The notes under the pieces were generated by a model. That model was given only the letters and a program-made list of their open reading frames with translations, ran no database searches and was not told where the DNA came from. The translations under genes and the position numbers were made by a program. A stretch of 64,000 bases of DNA from Prochlorococcus sp. AG-436-C14. Its GTDB lineage: Bacteria > Cyanobacteriota > Cyanobacteriia > PCC-6307 > Cyanobiaceae. Of this stretch, positions 39,628-49,276 are shown in pieces. Each line of letters opens with the position of its first letter. The first letter of the stretch is position 1. The stretch is taken from NCBI GenBank assembly GCA_003209755.1, contig QCPD01000008.1, positions 1-64,000 of the forward strand. The letters run 5' to 3'.

Positions 39628-39927
39628 ATGCCTCTGTTGATGAAAAGTCTTCCAACCCTCTATTTTTTAATGGGTTTTTTAATAGGTTCCCTAACCCTTG
39701 CGTTCCTTCTCAGAATTATTTTGACTTGGTACCCAAAAATAGATTTAAGAACTGGTTTTTGGCCAATTATCTACTTACCAACTGAACCCATCCTCGTAGC
39801 TACTCGAAAAATTGTGGCTCCGATAGGAGGAGTAGATGTGACTCCTATAATTTGGGTAGGTCTCTTAAGTCTTTTCCGCGAATTATTTCTTGGCCAACAA
39901 GGTTTGCTAACTCAAATTATATTTTAA
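39628..39927 (+). CDS. YggT family membrane protein
   Basis: The protein is about 99 aa with two hydrophobic regions and the YggT signature (LLRIILTWYP, PTEPILVATRKIVAPIGGVDVTPIIW). The frame is open from a TTG at 39616, but the ATG at 39628 is the simplest start. YggT proteins are linked to cell-division or chloroplast-nucleoid organisation (CCB3/YlmG); here the role is unassigned. Confidence 0.87.
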   Translation: MPLLMKSLPTLYFLMGFLIGSLTLAFLLRIILTWYPKIDLRTGFWPIIYLPTEPILVATRKIVAPIGGVDVTPIIWVGLLSLFRELFLGQQGLLTQIIF

Positions 39928-39940
39928 TCTTTCGACCTAT

Positions 39941-41284
39941 TTACAACATTTCTTGTTCAACAAACTTGGTATGAACATCCCCTTTTGTAAATTCTTTTCT
40001 CTTAAGTAATTTTAAATGAAAATCTATAGTCGTTGTAATTCCTGTAACTGCACATTCATTTAAGGCTCTTTCCATACGTTTAAGTGCAGCTTCTCTATCT
40101 CTTCCCCAAACGATTAATTTTCCTATTAAAGAATCATAAAAAGGAGGTATGTCATAACCGGTATAAACATGACTATCTACTCTGACACCAGGTCCCCCAG
40201 GAGGTAACCATCCTGTTATTTTTCCTGGAGAGGGTCTAAAATTATGATTAGGATCTTCAGCATTAATTCTGCATTCAATTGCATGTCCCTCAAGTTTGAT
40301 CTCTGATTGAGAGAATTGTAATTTTTCTCCGCCTGCAATACGAAGTTGTTCGGATATTAGATCCATACCCGTAACTAATTCCGTTACGGGATGCTCAACT
40401 TGTATTCGAGTATTCATTTCCATAAAGTAGAACTTTCCGTTCCTATCCAATAGGAATTCGACTGTCCCAGCACCCTCATAATTGATACTTTTTGCAGCTG
40501 CAACCGCTGCTTCTCCCATCTTTACTCTCAAGTGATCATCTAAAGCTGGACTTGGTGATTCCTCTAATAGTTTCTGATGCCGTCTTTGAATCGAGCAATC
40601 TCTCTCTCCAAGGTGCACAACATTTCCAAAACGATCAGCAAGAATCTGAACCTCTACATGCCTTGGGCGATCGATGAATTTCTCCATATATAGTCCTGGA
40701 TTACCAAATGCTGCTTCTGCTTCCCCCTGTGCAGCTTTAAAAAGATTATCCAACTCATCAGCATGTCCGACTAAACGCATCCCTCTTCCACCACCTCCTG
40801 CTGTTGCTTTAATCATGACTGGATAGCCCATGTCAGACGCAAGCTGGGATGCATCTGAAACGCTATCTAGCAAACCCTCACTTCCAGGAACGGTTGGAAC
40901 TCCAACCTTCTGCATAGTCGATTTAGCTGTCGACTTATCACCCATTGAACGTATTGCATGAGGAGATGGACCTACAAAAATCAGCCCATGGTCGCCGCAA
41001 ATCTCTGCAAAGCGATCATTCTCAGCTAAAAAGCCATAACCTGGATGAATAGCATCAACACCTCGTGATGTCGCTGCCGCTAGTATATTTGGAATATTTA
41101 GATAACTTTTACTACTAGGAGAATCTCCTACGCAAACAGCCTCATCAGCTAATTGAACGTGAAGCGCATTTTTATCAACGGTGCTGTAGACAGCAACAGT
41201 TGCAATCCCCATCTCACGACAGCTACGGAGAATTCTTAAAGCTATTTCGCCACGATTAGCTATTAGCAATTTACCTATGGGCAT
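39941..41284 (-). CDS. accC: Acetyl-CoA carboxylase, biotin carboxylase subunit
   Basis: The 447-aa protein has an N-terminal [16 protein letters not shown] domain, the ATP-grasp glycine loop [14 protein letters not shown], metal and catalytic residues in [14 protein letters not shown], and the C-terminal [22 protein letters not shown]. It carboxylates biotin on BCCP in the first committed step of fatty acid synthesis. The length matches the family. Confidence 0.96.
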   Translation of the reverse strand: MPIGKLLIANRGEIALRILRSCREMGIATVAVYSTVDKNALHVQLADEAVCVGDSPSSKSYLNIPNILAAATSRGVDAIHPGYGFLAENDRFAEICGDHGLIFVGPSPHAIRSMGDKSTAKSTMQKVGVPTVPGSEGLLDSVSDASQLASDMGYPVMIKATAGGGGRGMRLVGHADELDNLFKAAQGEAEAAFGNPGLYMEKFIDRPRHVEVQILADRFGNVVHLGERDCSIQRRHQKLLEESPSPALDDHLRVKMGEAAVAAAKSINYEGAGTVEFLLDRNGKFYFMEMNTRIQVEHPVTELVTGMDLISEQLRIAGGEKLQFSQSEIKLEGHAIECRINAEDPNHNFRPSPGKITGWLPPGGPGVRVDSHVYTGYDIPPFYDSLIGKLIVWGRDREAALKRMERALNECAVTGITTTIDFHLKLLKRKEFTKGDVHTKFVEQEML

Positions 41285-41410
41285 TCAAATTAATTAAAGC
41301 CTCAGGCGGATCGTATCAGTATTAGTGCCCAAGGAAGAAACGCATTAAGTAGAAGCTTAATAGGTTTAGGATTATGATCATGGTTACTTGGTGTATAACT
41401 GAGTTAACTT

Positions 41411-41492
41411 GCGGATGTGGCGGAATTGGTATACGCGCATGTCTAAGGAACATGTGGCTTCGGCCTTGCGAGTTCAAGTCTCGCCATCCGCA
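41411..41492 (+). tRNA. trnL: tRNA-Leu, anticodon read as AAG
   Basis: Acceptor stem GCGGATG (41411-41417) pairs with CATCCGC (41485-41491), discriminator A at 41492. The anticodon stem CATGT/ACATG encloses loop CTAAGGA (41443-41449), so the anticodon is AAG (41445-41447). A long variable arm with GGC-TTCG-GCC marks class II tRNA-Leu, and the T-stem is GCGAG/CTCGC. CCA is not encoded. The LpxB-related gene begins 27 nt downstream. Confidence 0.93.
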
Positions 41493-41518
41493 TTTTGAAA
41501 ACAAATGCTCATCAATAA

Positions 41519-42799
41519 ATGAGTAATGATCCTTTAGCAATTATCTTTGTCTCAAATGGACCAGGTGAACTAGCTACTTGGGTGAAGCCACTAGCGAATG
41601 AGCTTCATAATCAAATTTCGCTAAGACCAAAAGCGAAGAAATCTGCAATATCATTAAATCTTGTCTTGGTTCCTTGCCCAAACTCAACTGGAAATGAAGA
41701 GCTCGTTGCCAAAAAGTGGTTGCAATTTGAAAACATAATAAAAGCAAAAAATTTCTGGAAACTTCTCGTAAGACCGAGAAAATTTGGTTCATGGCCATCG
41801 AAAGGATTAGTAATTTTTTTAGGAGGAGATCAATTTTGGAGCGTTCTTCTTTCAGCAAGATTGGGATATTTACACATGACATATGCAGAATGGATCGCAA
41901 GATGGCCTTTTTGGAATAACCGTATTGTCGCGATGTCGGAAAGTATTGTTAAGAGGCTACCAAGACGAATTCAAAATCGGTGTTCAGTTATAGGAGACCT
42001 GACTGCTGACTTAACTGAAACTACAAAAACTGATGATCCAGATCCACTCCCTTCTGGAAAGTGGATTGCTCTGATGCCAGGTTCAAAAAGTGCAAAACTA
42101 AAAATTGGAATACCTTTTTTTCTTGATGTAGCTGATAAAATATCAAAATTAATGCCAGATTGTAAGTTTCTAATACCTATTGCACCAACCACAAATATAG
42201 ATGAAATAAAATACTTTGGCAGCAAAAAAAATCCTATTTCAAAACAATATAAATCCGGGATCAAATCAATTACTAAAGCCAAGAATAAAGAAGCAAGAGG
42301 AATATTAGTAACCAATAATTCGACAGTAATTTTATTACAAGAGAAGCATCCAGCATATAGCGATCTCATCCAGTGTGATATCGCACTTACGACAGTAGGA
42401 GCAAATACGGCTGAACTGGGCTCATTAAATATTCCGATGATAGTTGTTCTACCTACACAACACATTTTAGTTATGGAAGCATGGGATGGTTTGTTAGGTT
42501 TAATAGCTAGATTACCAATTTTAAAATGGTGCCTTGGTTTATTAATTAGCTTTGTGAAACTTAGGAAAAGAGGTTTTATGGCGTGGCCAAATATATCTGC
42601 AAAAAGAATGATTGTCCCTGAAAGAATAGGGAAAATAACTACCGCACAAATAGCTGAAGAAACTATTGATTGGCTAAATTCCCCTTCAAGGCTTTCTGGG
42701 CAAAAGGAAGATCTTCAAGCACTTAGAGGTAACAAGGGCGCAACACAAAAGTTTTGTCAAGAAATTATTAATCTTCTAGAAGAAGAAAAAAGCTTTTAA
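41519..42799 (+). CDS. Lipid-A-disaccharide-synthase-related glycosyltransferase-like protein
   Basis: The 426-aa protein has the GT-B fold pattern of LpxB relatives, with IIFVSNGPGELATWVKPLANEL at the N-terminus, VIGDLTADL, LMPGSKSAKLK and the C-terminal domain with TVGANTAELGSLNIPMIVVLPTQ. It matches the cyanobacterial-specific LpxB-like family rather than true LpxB, so the acceptor is unknown. It may be co-transcribed with the tRNA in front. Confidence 0.8.
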   Translation: MSNDPLAIIFVSNGPGELATWVKPLANELHNQISLRPKAKKSAISLNLVLVPCPNSTGNEELVAKKWLQFENIIKAKNFWKLLVRPRKFGSWPSKGLVIFLGGDQFWSVLLSARLGYLHMTYAEWIARWPFWNNRIVAMSESIVKRLPRRIQNRCSVIGDLTADLTETTKTDDPDPLPSGKWIALMPGSKSAKLKIGIPFFLDVADKISKLMPDCKFLIPIAPTTNIDEIKYFGSKKNPISKQYKSGIKSITKAKNKEARGILVTNNSTVILLQEKHPAYSDLIQCDIALTTVGANTAELGSLNIPMIVVLPTQHILVMEAWDGLLGLIARLPILKWCLGLLISFVKLRKRGFMAWPNISAKRMIVPERIGKITTAQIAEETIDWLNSPSRLSGQKEDLQALRGNKGATQKFCQEIINLLEEEKSF

Positions 42800-42804
42800 G
42801 TTAA

Positions 42805-43848
42805 TCACCAGGGATCTTCAATATCTAAAATTTCTTTATCATTAGATAAAAAATCTTGAGGTTTTTTAATTGATGATTTTTCTACAGACTCGACATCGAT
42901 TGGTTCTTCCTCTCTTGTTATTTTTGATCTATTTTTTATATTTTGAGAGGATTTTTTTGATTGTAAATTATCAGATATATTTTTAAATTTTGATTCAGTA
43001 TAATTTACTTGATCTTCATCAACTTCTGAATAGATTGAAGACTGATTAGGTTCATCTAAATATCTTAATTCTTGATTATATTGTTCTTCTTCTGAATCAT
43101 GTAATTCCACATATTCCATCTCTTCTTCTTCATATATTTCCTCTTGTGATTGCTCTAAAAGTCTTTGATCATCATTATCAATTTCTCCAGATGCCAATTG
43201 ATTCTCGACTGGGACAAGATTAACTCTATACCTTTCTCTTTCGCTTTCTTCCCATCCCGAATTACCTACACCAAGCTTTTCAAGAAAACCGCTATTTAAT
43301 TGTTTTAATTTCTCTTCTGCTCCCTCATAAACAATGATTCGATCCGGACCACTACTTACAATTTCATCAACAGGCATCTCCCAAGTACTTAAAACTCCTT
43401 CACCTAATAATGGAACGCCTAATGCTCCCATAACTAGTGTAAGTAATTCTCCAGTTTCAATATCAAAAGAAAATCCAAGTACTCTCCCTAATTGATCTCC
43501 CGATTCAGTAATAACCTGGCAATTGATAACTTTATTAAATCTTTGAGGAACAAAATTTTCGCTCAAAGAATCTATGGTATCTACCAAAATGACATCACCT
43601 ACTTGACGAATCTGATCAAGAGGAAGCCATCTTGGTAGTCCTGGTAAAAAACGTGTTAAAGGATTATCTCTTAATCCCAAAGCAACAACTTCTCGACGAT
43701 CAATATCAACAACAACCTCTCCTACAAGGCCCAACCTACGCCCACTATCACGAGTAATAACCTGAGTCCCCATCAACTCAGAGCGAAGCCATAATCTGTC
43801 ACTTGGGACAGCAGAGGTTGATTCTTGTGGGGCTTGAGTATTGGTCAA
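42805..43848 (-). CDS. PRC-barrel domain protein with acidic tail
   Basis: The 347-aa protein has two PRC-barrel modules (about residues 18-80, SELMGTQVITRDSGRRLGLVGEV-like, and 95-170, VITESGDQLGRVLGFSFDIETGELL). A long, acidic, disordered tail rich in E, Q, Y and S follows (EEEEMEYVELHDSEEEQ). PRC barrels are small beta folds used in photosynthetic reaction-centre H subunit, RimM and others. It lies 58 nt downstream of smc on the same strand. Confidence 0.8.
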   Translation of the reverse strand: MTNTQAPQESTSAVPSDRLWLRSELMGTQVITRDSGRRLGLVGEVVVDIDRREVVALGLRDNPLTRFLPGLPRWLPLDQIRQVGDVILVDTIDSLSENFVPQRFNKVINCQVITESGDQLGRVLGFSFDIETGELLTLVMGALGVPLLGEGVLSTWEMPVDEIVSSGPDRIIVYEGAEEKLKQLNSGFLEKLGVGNSGWEESERERYRVNLVPVENQLASGEIDNDDQRLLEQSQEEIYEEEEMEYVELHDSEEEQYNQELRYLDEPNQSSIYSEVDEDQVNYTESKFKNISDNLQSKKSSQNIKNRSKITREEEPIDVESVEKSSIKKPQDFLSNDKEILDIEDPW

Positions 43849-43906
43849 CTCAAATATGCAGAAATGAGATTTGTAGAACCATATTGGACCATATTAGTAA
43901 ATTCAA

Positions 43907-46900
43907 TCAAGCTGCGATTGGCAACCCAACAACTTGAGTATGATTTCCCCTCGCTTGCGTAACTCCAATAGTCCTCATTGATGCCCCAATCATAGGTCTT
44001 CTATGACTTACAACAAGAAATTGTGCATTCATAGCTTGTTGTGCAATTAAAGCAGCTAATCTTTCGACATTTACGCCATCCAAGAAACTATCTACTTCGT
44101 CAAGGGCGTAAAAAGGGGAAGGTCTAAAACGTTGTAATGCAAAAAGGAAACTCAAAGCAGTTAAAGATTTTTCTCCACCGGACATAGCGGCAAGCCGTCT
44201 TACAGGCTTACCTTTTGGATGAGCTACCAAAGTCAAGCCACCTTCCAAAGGTTCTTCAGGGTTTTCAAGCTGCAAATGTCCATCGCCTTCAGAAAGGCTT
44301 GCAAAAATTTCACGAAAATGTATATCAACTGCCTGATAAGCCTCCATAAAGGCCTCCTGACGCAAAGTTGCAACTGTCTCTATTCGAAGCAATAACTCCG
44401 ATCTTTCATCAGTTAGCACTTGAAGTCTATTTTCAAGTTCATTTAGTCTCTCTTCTAATTTAGCCAACTCTTCTAGTGCAAGCATATTTACAGGTTCCAA
44501 TTCTTCCATTCTTTTCTGCAAAGCTTCCAATCGAGAAAGTAAAGCATCCAAACCATTGTCTCTTATTTCATCTGAAATCAAAGGTATAGGATTAGGAAGT
44601 TTCTTCTCTAATTCAGTACATCGAATAGTTTCCATTCGCATTTCTTCCTTCATATTTTTTTGATCTGCCCTTAAACGTTGGAGACTCCATTGCATTTCTT
44701 GTAAATTCAAACGTTTTTTAGCAACATCAGCTTCTACGCAATCTCTTTCTCTTCGTTGTTCACCAAAGCGAGTTTCTAAATCTCTTTGTTGATTGATCAA
44801 ATCTTGCCGATTGGTATTAAGTAATTTAGTCTGATCACGCCAAGCGATATGAGCAGAAGCAAGTTGATCTATGGAATCTTTTAAGCGTTTTTCTTCACTT
44901 ATTAAAGAAGCTTCTTGATCATTTAATCGATCAATAGCAAGCTTGTTTTGGGATTTCTTATTTAAAATCTCATCTCTTTTATTTCTAAAAGCAAGAAGAT
45001 TTTTATCAGCATCTTCTAGATCATTTTGTAATTTAGACCAAACAGATGCGTCACTTGATTTATCTATTATTTTTTCTTCCTTCTCTATTTCTGATAAAAC
45101 GACCTCTAAAGGTTTAATGCTCAAATTAATAGATTCTAATTGAAATAGCTTTTCTTTTTTAGATTTTTGAAGATCATTAATCCTTTTTGAGCGATGACTT
45201 TGGCGTTCTAATAAAGGTGAATTTGATCTTTTAGAAGTTACTCTTTCAGCATCAAGTGCAGCTTTCTTCTGTTCTAATGTACTTAGCTGATTTCTTAGAT
45301 TATCTAGCTTATGGATGAGTTGACTTTCATTCTTTTGACAATTAGCTAGAGTCTCACGAACTTCTAATAATCTATTCTTTAAAAAATCACAATCATCGTT
45401 ATCTTTTACTCTTCCAAAACTTAAACCCAAAGCTCTATTATTTAAACTTCCACCAGTCATTGCTCCACTCTTCTCTAACAATTCACCTTCTAAAGTAACA
45501 GCTCTTTTTATGCCAATTTGATCACGAGCTGATAACAAGTCACTAAAAACAATTGTCTCACCAAATACATAAAAAAAGACATCTTTATATATTGAATCAA
45601 ATTTAATCAAGTCAATAGCCTTGCCAATTAATCCAGAAGTTTTATTGAAATTAGTGTGAACAGATCTCTGAAATACATCAGACCTATTTTGATTGTTTTT
45701 TAAAATCTTATTAAGAGGTAAAAAAGTCAATCTTCCAGCTCTTTTTCGTTTTAAAAGATCAATTGATTTTGCAGCAATTCGATCGCTATCCACAACAACT
45801 TGCCCAAGCCTTCCACCAGCAGCCACTTCAAGAGCAATCCTATACTGATCTTCCACTTCACCTAAATTCGCAACAGGTCCATGTATACCATCTATGCCAG
45901 ATTCTAATAACAAAGTTATTGCATGAGTCCCTCGGCTTTCGGATATAATTTCTTTCCTACTTTCTAAACGTGCAATGTCATTTTGAAGCTTTACTTGTTC
46001 TTTCTCTAATCTATCTTTAGTGCGCTCTTGTATACCTTTTTCAGAGACTAATACTTGAAATTCTTCTTTTTTAATAGACAGTAAATCTAAAATACTATCC
46101 CATTCTTTATTCAACTTATTAATTTCTATATGTACTTTATCATTGGAAGATTGATCAGCTTTTTGATCAGTCTCTAATTCTTTTAAAATAACATTTAATT
46201 GCAATAAACTTTCTTCAATATTTTGTTTCTCTTGTTTTTTAGGATCTAATTCCATTCGGATTTTATTAAGATCTTCTCTAGCTTTCTGATGTTTTTCTAT
46301 CCATGCACCAGAACGACCTGCTACATCTGAAAGCTTTCTTCTAGAAGATTCAACCCAAGCCTCAGCTTCTTTACATCTTAAGTCAGCTTCTTCTAGTTCT
46401 TTAGGATTGATCTCATTCAATTTATTTTGTAAATCAGTTTGATAATCTTTCTTTTTCTGTTGAAGGTTTTTTCTTGATTCCTGTAATTTTTCTCCTTCAT
46501 TTTTATGATTAAGACCCTGTCTTTCTAGCTCTCTATGTTGAGATTCAATTCCTGCTAGTTTACCTTGAACTTCAAGCAATTGATCTTCACCGAGTTCTTT
46601 AACATTTTTTTGTAAAATATTTAATTTTTCTATGCATTTACTTAAATCATTTTCATTATTAAGTAACTTTTCTGAATCTATTTTTTCTTTTTTTATCAAT
46701 TCTTGAAGATCTATATCTAATTTTTTCAATCCCTTTTTTGCATTTTCATAAGATAAAACTAATTCTTGCTGTCTACCAATTAATAGTTGATTTTTTAGAT
46801 CTTTATATAAACTTGCTTTCTCACAATCCTTTTGCAAACGCTGTTTGGAAAGAATCAGTTCTTGTTCAACAATCCGACAACGTTCCTGCCTTTCATAAAC

Positions 46901-47512
46901 ATCATCCAACTTTGTACGAGTTTGATCAATACGAGTATCAAATAGTGCAACGCCAGCAAGTTCGTCTATTAGGCCTCTACGATCTTTATTACTCATAGAA
47001 ACAATTCGAGTAACATCTCCCTGCATAACAACATTGCTCCCTTCAGGATCGATCCTTAGACGCCTTAATTGGGTTTGTAATTGCTGTAAGTTACAAGTCT
47101 CACCATCTGAGCTATAAGTGGAAGCATATGACCCTCCTGGCATAACTTTTAATCTTCTTGATACTGTCCATTCTTTTTGATCAGGCTTAATCCAAGGCCC
47201 TTCCTCATTAGGTTCTATCCCTTCTTCAGCTTCATCGGGCTCCCAATCACTTAAATCAAATTTGACAGTTACTATAGTTTCCGAAGATTTTCCAGCTTTT
47301 AATACGCCACTATTGACTAAATCAGGCAATCTGTCTGCTCTCATGCCTCGACTATTTGCAAGGCCTAAACAAAATAAAACTCCATCAAGAATATTACTTT
47401 TACCTGAACCATTTGGACCTGTTACAACAGTGAAGCCTTCTTCAAGTGGAATCGACATGGATCCACCGAAGGACTTGAAATGAGACAAATCTACGTGGTT
47501 GATATGGACCAA
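43907..47512 (-). CDS. smc: Chromosome segregation ATPase SMC
   Basis: The 1201-aa protein has an N-terminal head with Walker A GPNGSGKSNILDG (32-44), two long coiled-coil arms, a hinge (about 530-690, GIDGIHGPVANLGEVEDQYRIAL...), and a C-terminal head with signature LSGGEKSLTALSF and Walker B FYALDEVDSFLDG. It compacts and segregates the chromosome with ScpA/ScpB, neither of which is in the window. Full family length. Confidence 0.96.
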   Translation of the reverse strand: MVHINHVDLSHFKSFGGSMSIPLEEGFTVVTGPNGSGKSNILDGVLFCLGLANSRGMRADRLPDLVNSGVLKAGKSSETIVTVKFDLSDWEPDEAEEGIEPNEEGPWIKPDQKEWTVSRRLKVMPGGSYASTYSSDGETCNLQQLQTQLRRLRIDPEGSNVVMQGDVTRIVSMSNKDRRGLIDELAGVALFDTRIDQTRTKLDDVYERQERCRIVEQELILSKQRLQKDCEKASLYKDLKNQLLIGRQQELVLSYENAKKGLKKLDIDLQELIKKEKIDSEKLLNNENDLSKCIEKLNILQKNVKELGEDQLLEVQGKLAGIESQHRELERQGLNHKNEGEKLQESRKNLQQKKKDYQTDLQNKLNEINPKELEEADLRCKEAEAWVESSRRKLSDVAGRSGAWIEKHQKAREDLNKIRMELDPKKQEKQNIEESLLQLNVILKELETDQKADQSSNDKVHIEINKLNKEWDSILDLLSIKKEEFQVLVSEKGIQERTKDRLEKEQVKLQNDIARLESRKEIISESRGTHAITLLLESGIDGIHGPVANLGEVEDQYRIALEVAAGGRLGQVVVDSDRIAAKSIDLLKRKRAGRLTFLPLNKILKNNQNRSDVFQRSVHTNFNKTSGLIGKAIDLIKFDSIYKDVFFYVFGETIVFSDLLSARDQIGIKRAVTLEGELLEKSGAMTGGSLNNRALGLSFGRVKDNDDCDFLKNRLLEVRETLANCQKNESQLIHKLDNLRNQLSTLEQKKAALDAERVTSKRSNSPLLERQSHRSKRINDLQKSKKEKLFQLESINLSIKPLEVVLSEIEKEEKIIDKSSDASVWSKLQNDLEDADKNLLAFRNKRDEILNKKSQNKLAIDRLNDQEASLISEEKRLKDSIDQLASAHIAWRDQTKLLNTNRQDLINQQRDLETRFGEQRRERDCVEADVAKKRLNLQEMQWSLQRLRADQKNMKEEMRMETIRCTELEKKLPNPIPLISDEIRDNGLDALLSRLEALQKRMEELEPVNMLALEELAKLEERLNELENRLQVLTDERSELLLRIETVATLRQEAFMEAYQAVDIHFREIFASLSEGDGHLQLENPEEPLEGGLTLVAHPKGKPVRRLAAMSGGEKSLTALSFLFALQRFRPSPFYALDEVDSFLDGVNVERLAALIAQQAMNAQFLVVSHRRPMIGASMRTIGVTQARGNHTQVVGLPIAA

Positions 47513-47588
47513 CAGAATGCATCCACAATAAGAATGACGTTAGCGAAATATCAGAGAAACTCAAGTCCTTCAAGCGCAGAAGAAATAA

Positions 47589-47978
47589 TTACGTTTTTTT
47601 ACTGAAAATTCTGCAACCATTTTCATCCAATACCAAATCCACTTCAAACTTGTCCCATATCAGCGATAATTTGATAGAACTACTTTTAATTGATGGCAAA
47701 GATTGCAAAAAAACACCTTGCTTAATTCTTTTAGCAACTCCTCTATTTCCTGAAACGACCTTTTGTTCGATATCCAGCCAGGAAAGATTATGAGGCGCTA
47801 TACAAACAGAATCAACATATGGTCCATCTAATAAAGGAATATCACTTAAGCGCCAAGTTTTACAAAATTCTTTATCTTCTAAAAGCAAATCAAAATGGAC
47901 ACCTTTAATGTCATCCGGTGATCCAATGTGTTTTAACAAAACCCACCTATAAACTTTTTTTTCACCAAGATTACTCAA
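47589..47978 (-). CDS. Conserved hypothetical protein, 129 aa
   Basis: No named domain. The sequence is soluble and beta-rich (RWVLLKHIGSPDDIKGVHFDLLLEDKEFCKTWRL, GNRGVAKRIKQGVFL). The opening is the style of a conserved cyanobacterial protein of unknown function. It lies upstream of smc on the same strand, 76 nt apart. Confidence 0.65.
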   Translation of the reverse strand: MSNLGEKKVYRWVLLKHIGSPDDIKGVHFDLLLEDKEFCKTWRLSDIPLLDGPYVDSVCIAPHNLSWLDIEQKVVSGNRGVAKRIKQGVFLQSLPSIKSSSIKLSLIWDKFEVDLVLDENGCRIFSKKT

Positions 47979-48070
47979 TTGAAAAATATTAAAAAACTAA
48001 ACAGAAAGTTTCCATAAAAATCTTATAAGGAGATAAATCTCCTCAAAAAAATTACTAAACGATAAATTTT

Positions 48071-48208
48071 TTAGCTTTTAGCCTCAGGTACAAACCTTAA
48101 AGCTATTAGAAGAAGGCTTCCAGCACCTGCTATTGCAGCTAAAACTAGGCCAAAATCAGTAGGGATTGTATTAGAAGCAAAAACCATTGATGAAATTCCG
48201 ACGCCCAT
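48071..48208 (-). CDS. 45-aa single-helix membrane protein
   Basis: Minus-strand reading from ATG 48208 to TAA 48071 gives 45 aa with one transmembrane helix (about 18-38, DFGLVLAAIAGAGSLLLIAL) and a short polar tail FVPEAKS. A second in-frame ATG at 48187 would give 38 aa. No clear Shine-Dalgarno is seen. The hydrophobic profile is convincing; the identity is not known. Confidence 0.55.
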   Translation of the reverse strand: MGVGISSMVFASNTIPTDFGLVLAAIAGAGSLLLIALRFVPEAKS

Positions 48209-48424
48209 GGGTCTATAAGAAGATACCAATGACGTTTAGCACTATAAGTATTCGAATAGCAATATTTGTAAGCAAAGACGACGAAATATCCTAATGAAAT
48301 TTTGGACTTCAAACAATTAAAACTCAAAAACAAGAATTTTGTGAGACAACTTTCAACACTGAATTCAATTAAGGGGTTTCGATTAGTGCAATATCTCTCT
48401 ATTCTTTAATAAACCTTTAGGTTT

Positions 48425-48889
48425 ATGGAATCAATGAATTCCTCACCCTCTTCATCATCAAATTCAGTCGAAGCGGAAGAAGCTATTGCTGAAAAGTCTC
48501 CAGAGCAGTGGTTCAATGAGCAATTTGATAGTTTATTGCCAAAAATTCAAGAACGTTGGCCAGATTTAGCTAAACAAACATTAGAAGCAACTAAAGGAAG
48601 TCTCGAAGATTTAATCAATGTCATATCTGTGCATTCAGGAAAAAACAGTTTTGGAGTACAAGAACAACTAGAAGAAATTTTTCATTCGGCAACTGACACA
48701 ACTAGAGGGCTAGCAGAGTCTTTGGAGCCTCTCGAAAAACAGCTTGAAGATCTTCTAGATGAGTTAAACAGTACCCTAAGACCAAGAATTGAGAAGCCAG
48801 TAAGAAAAAGGCCCCTCTTAGCTATAGGCATTGCAGCTGGAATTGGAGTTTTATTTGGCATACTGCTTGGTGGAGGCAGAAGAAATTAA
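48425..48889 (+). CDS. YqjD/DUF883-like protein with C-terminal membrane anchor
   Basis: The 154-aa protein has a polar N-terminus, a long amphipathic region (RWPDLAKQTLEATKGSLEDLINV) and a C-terminal glycine-rich helix (RPLLAIGIAAGIGVLFGILLGG). This anchor is like the ElaB/YqjD/DUF883 ribosome-associated inner-membrane proteins. The stop TAA shares its last A with the next ATG. The following gene is a holin-like protein, the same pairing as E. coli yqjD-yqjE. Assignment by pattern. Confidence 0.7.
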   Translation: MESMNSSPSSSSNSVEAEEAIAEKSPEQWFNEQFDSLLPKIQERWPDLAKQTLEATKGSLEDLINVISVHSGKNSFGVQEQLEEIFHSATDTTRGLAESLEPLEKQLEDLLDELNSTLRPRIEKPVRKRPLLAIGIAAGIGVLFGILLGGGRRN

Positions 48890-49275
48890 TGACCAATTCA
48901 GAACGCAAAAAAGGAATAGGAGCTGCAGCAAGAGTTACTGCACTAGCAAGTTCAGTGATGGATCTTCATGTCCGCATTGCGCTGCAAGAAATGGACAGAG
49001 AAAAACGCCGCCTGATAAGTGGTGTGATTTTCTTAGCTACTGGAGGAGTATTGATGTTATTTGCGCTAGTTGGATCTGAATTAATTTTCGGATATTGGCT
49101 TAGAGACTTACTTGAAATGGATAACAAATCAACAATTTTAATTTTAGTATTAATAAATCTTGTTTTGGCTGGGATGAGTCTAAGAATTGGAGGATATCTA
49201 GCAAAAGGTCCTTACCTTCCAGAAACATTGGAGGGAATCGCAAAAACGACAAAAGCTGTTTTAGGAAAAAATTAA
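48889..49275 (+). CDS. Phage holin-superfamily / YqjE-like membrane protein
   Basis: The 128-aa protein has two hydrophobic helices (about 45-70, SGVIFLATGGVLMLFALVGSELI, and 85-103, STILILVLINLVLAGMSLR) after an amphipathic N-terminus. This matches the phage-holin-III/YqjE type (DUF1469). 'Holin' is a family name only; there is no phage context. It overlaps the upstream YqjD-like gene by 1 nt. Confidence 0.72.
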   Translation: MTNSERKKGIGAAARVTALASSVMDLHVRIALQEMDREKRRLISGVIFLATGGVLMLFALVGSELIFGYWLRDLLEMDNKSTILILVLINLVLAGMSLRIGGYLAKGPYLPETLEGIAKTTKAVLGKN

Positions 49276-49276
49276 A

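Noticed and set aside
48889-49275. Holin-like gene as a sign of prophage
   Set aside because: Pairs with a YqjD-like gene as in E. coli; no other phage gene is present.
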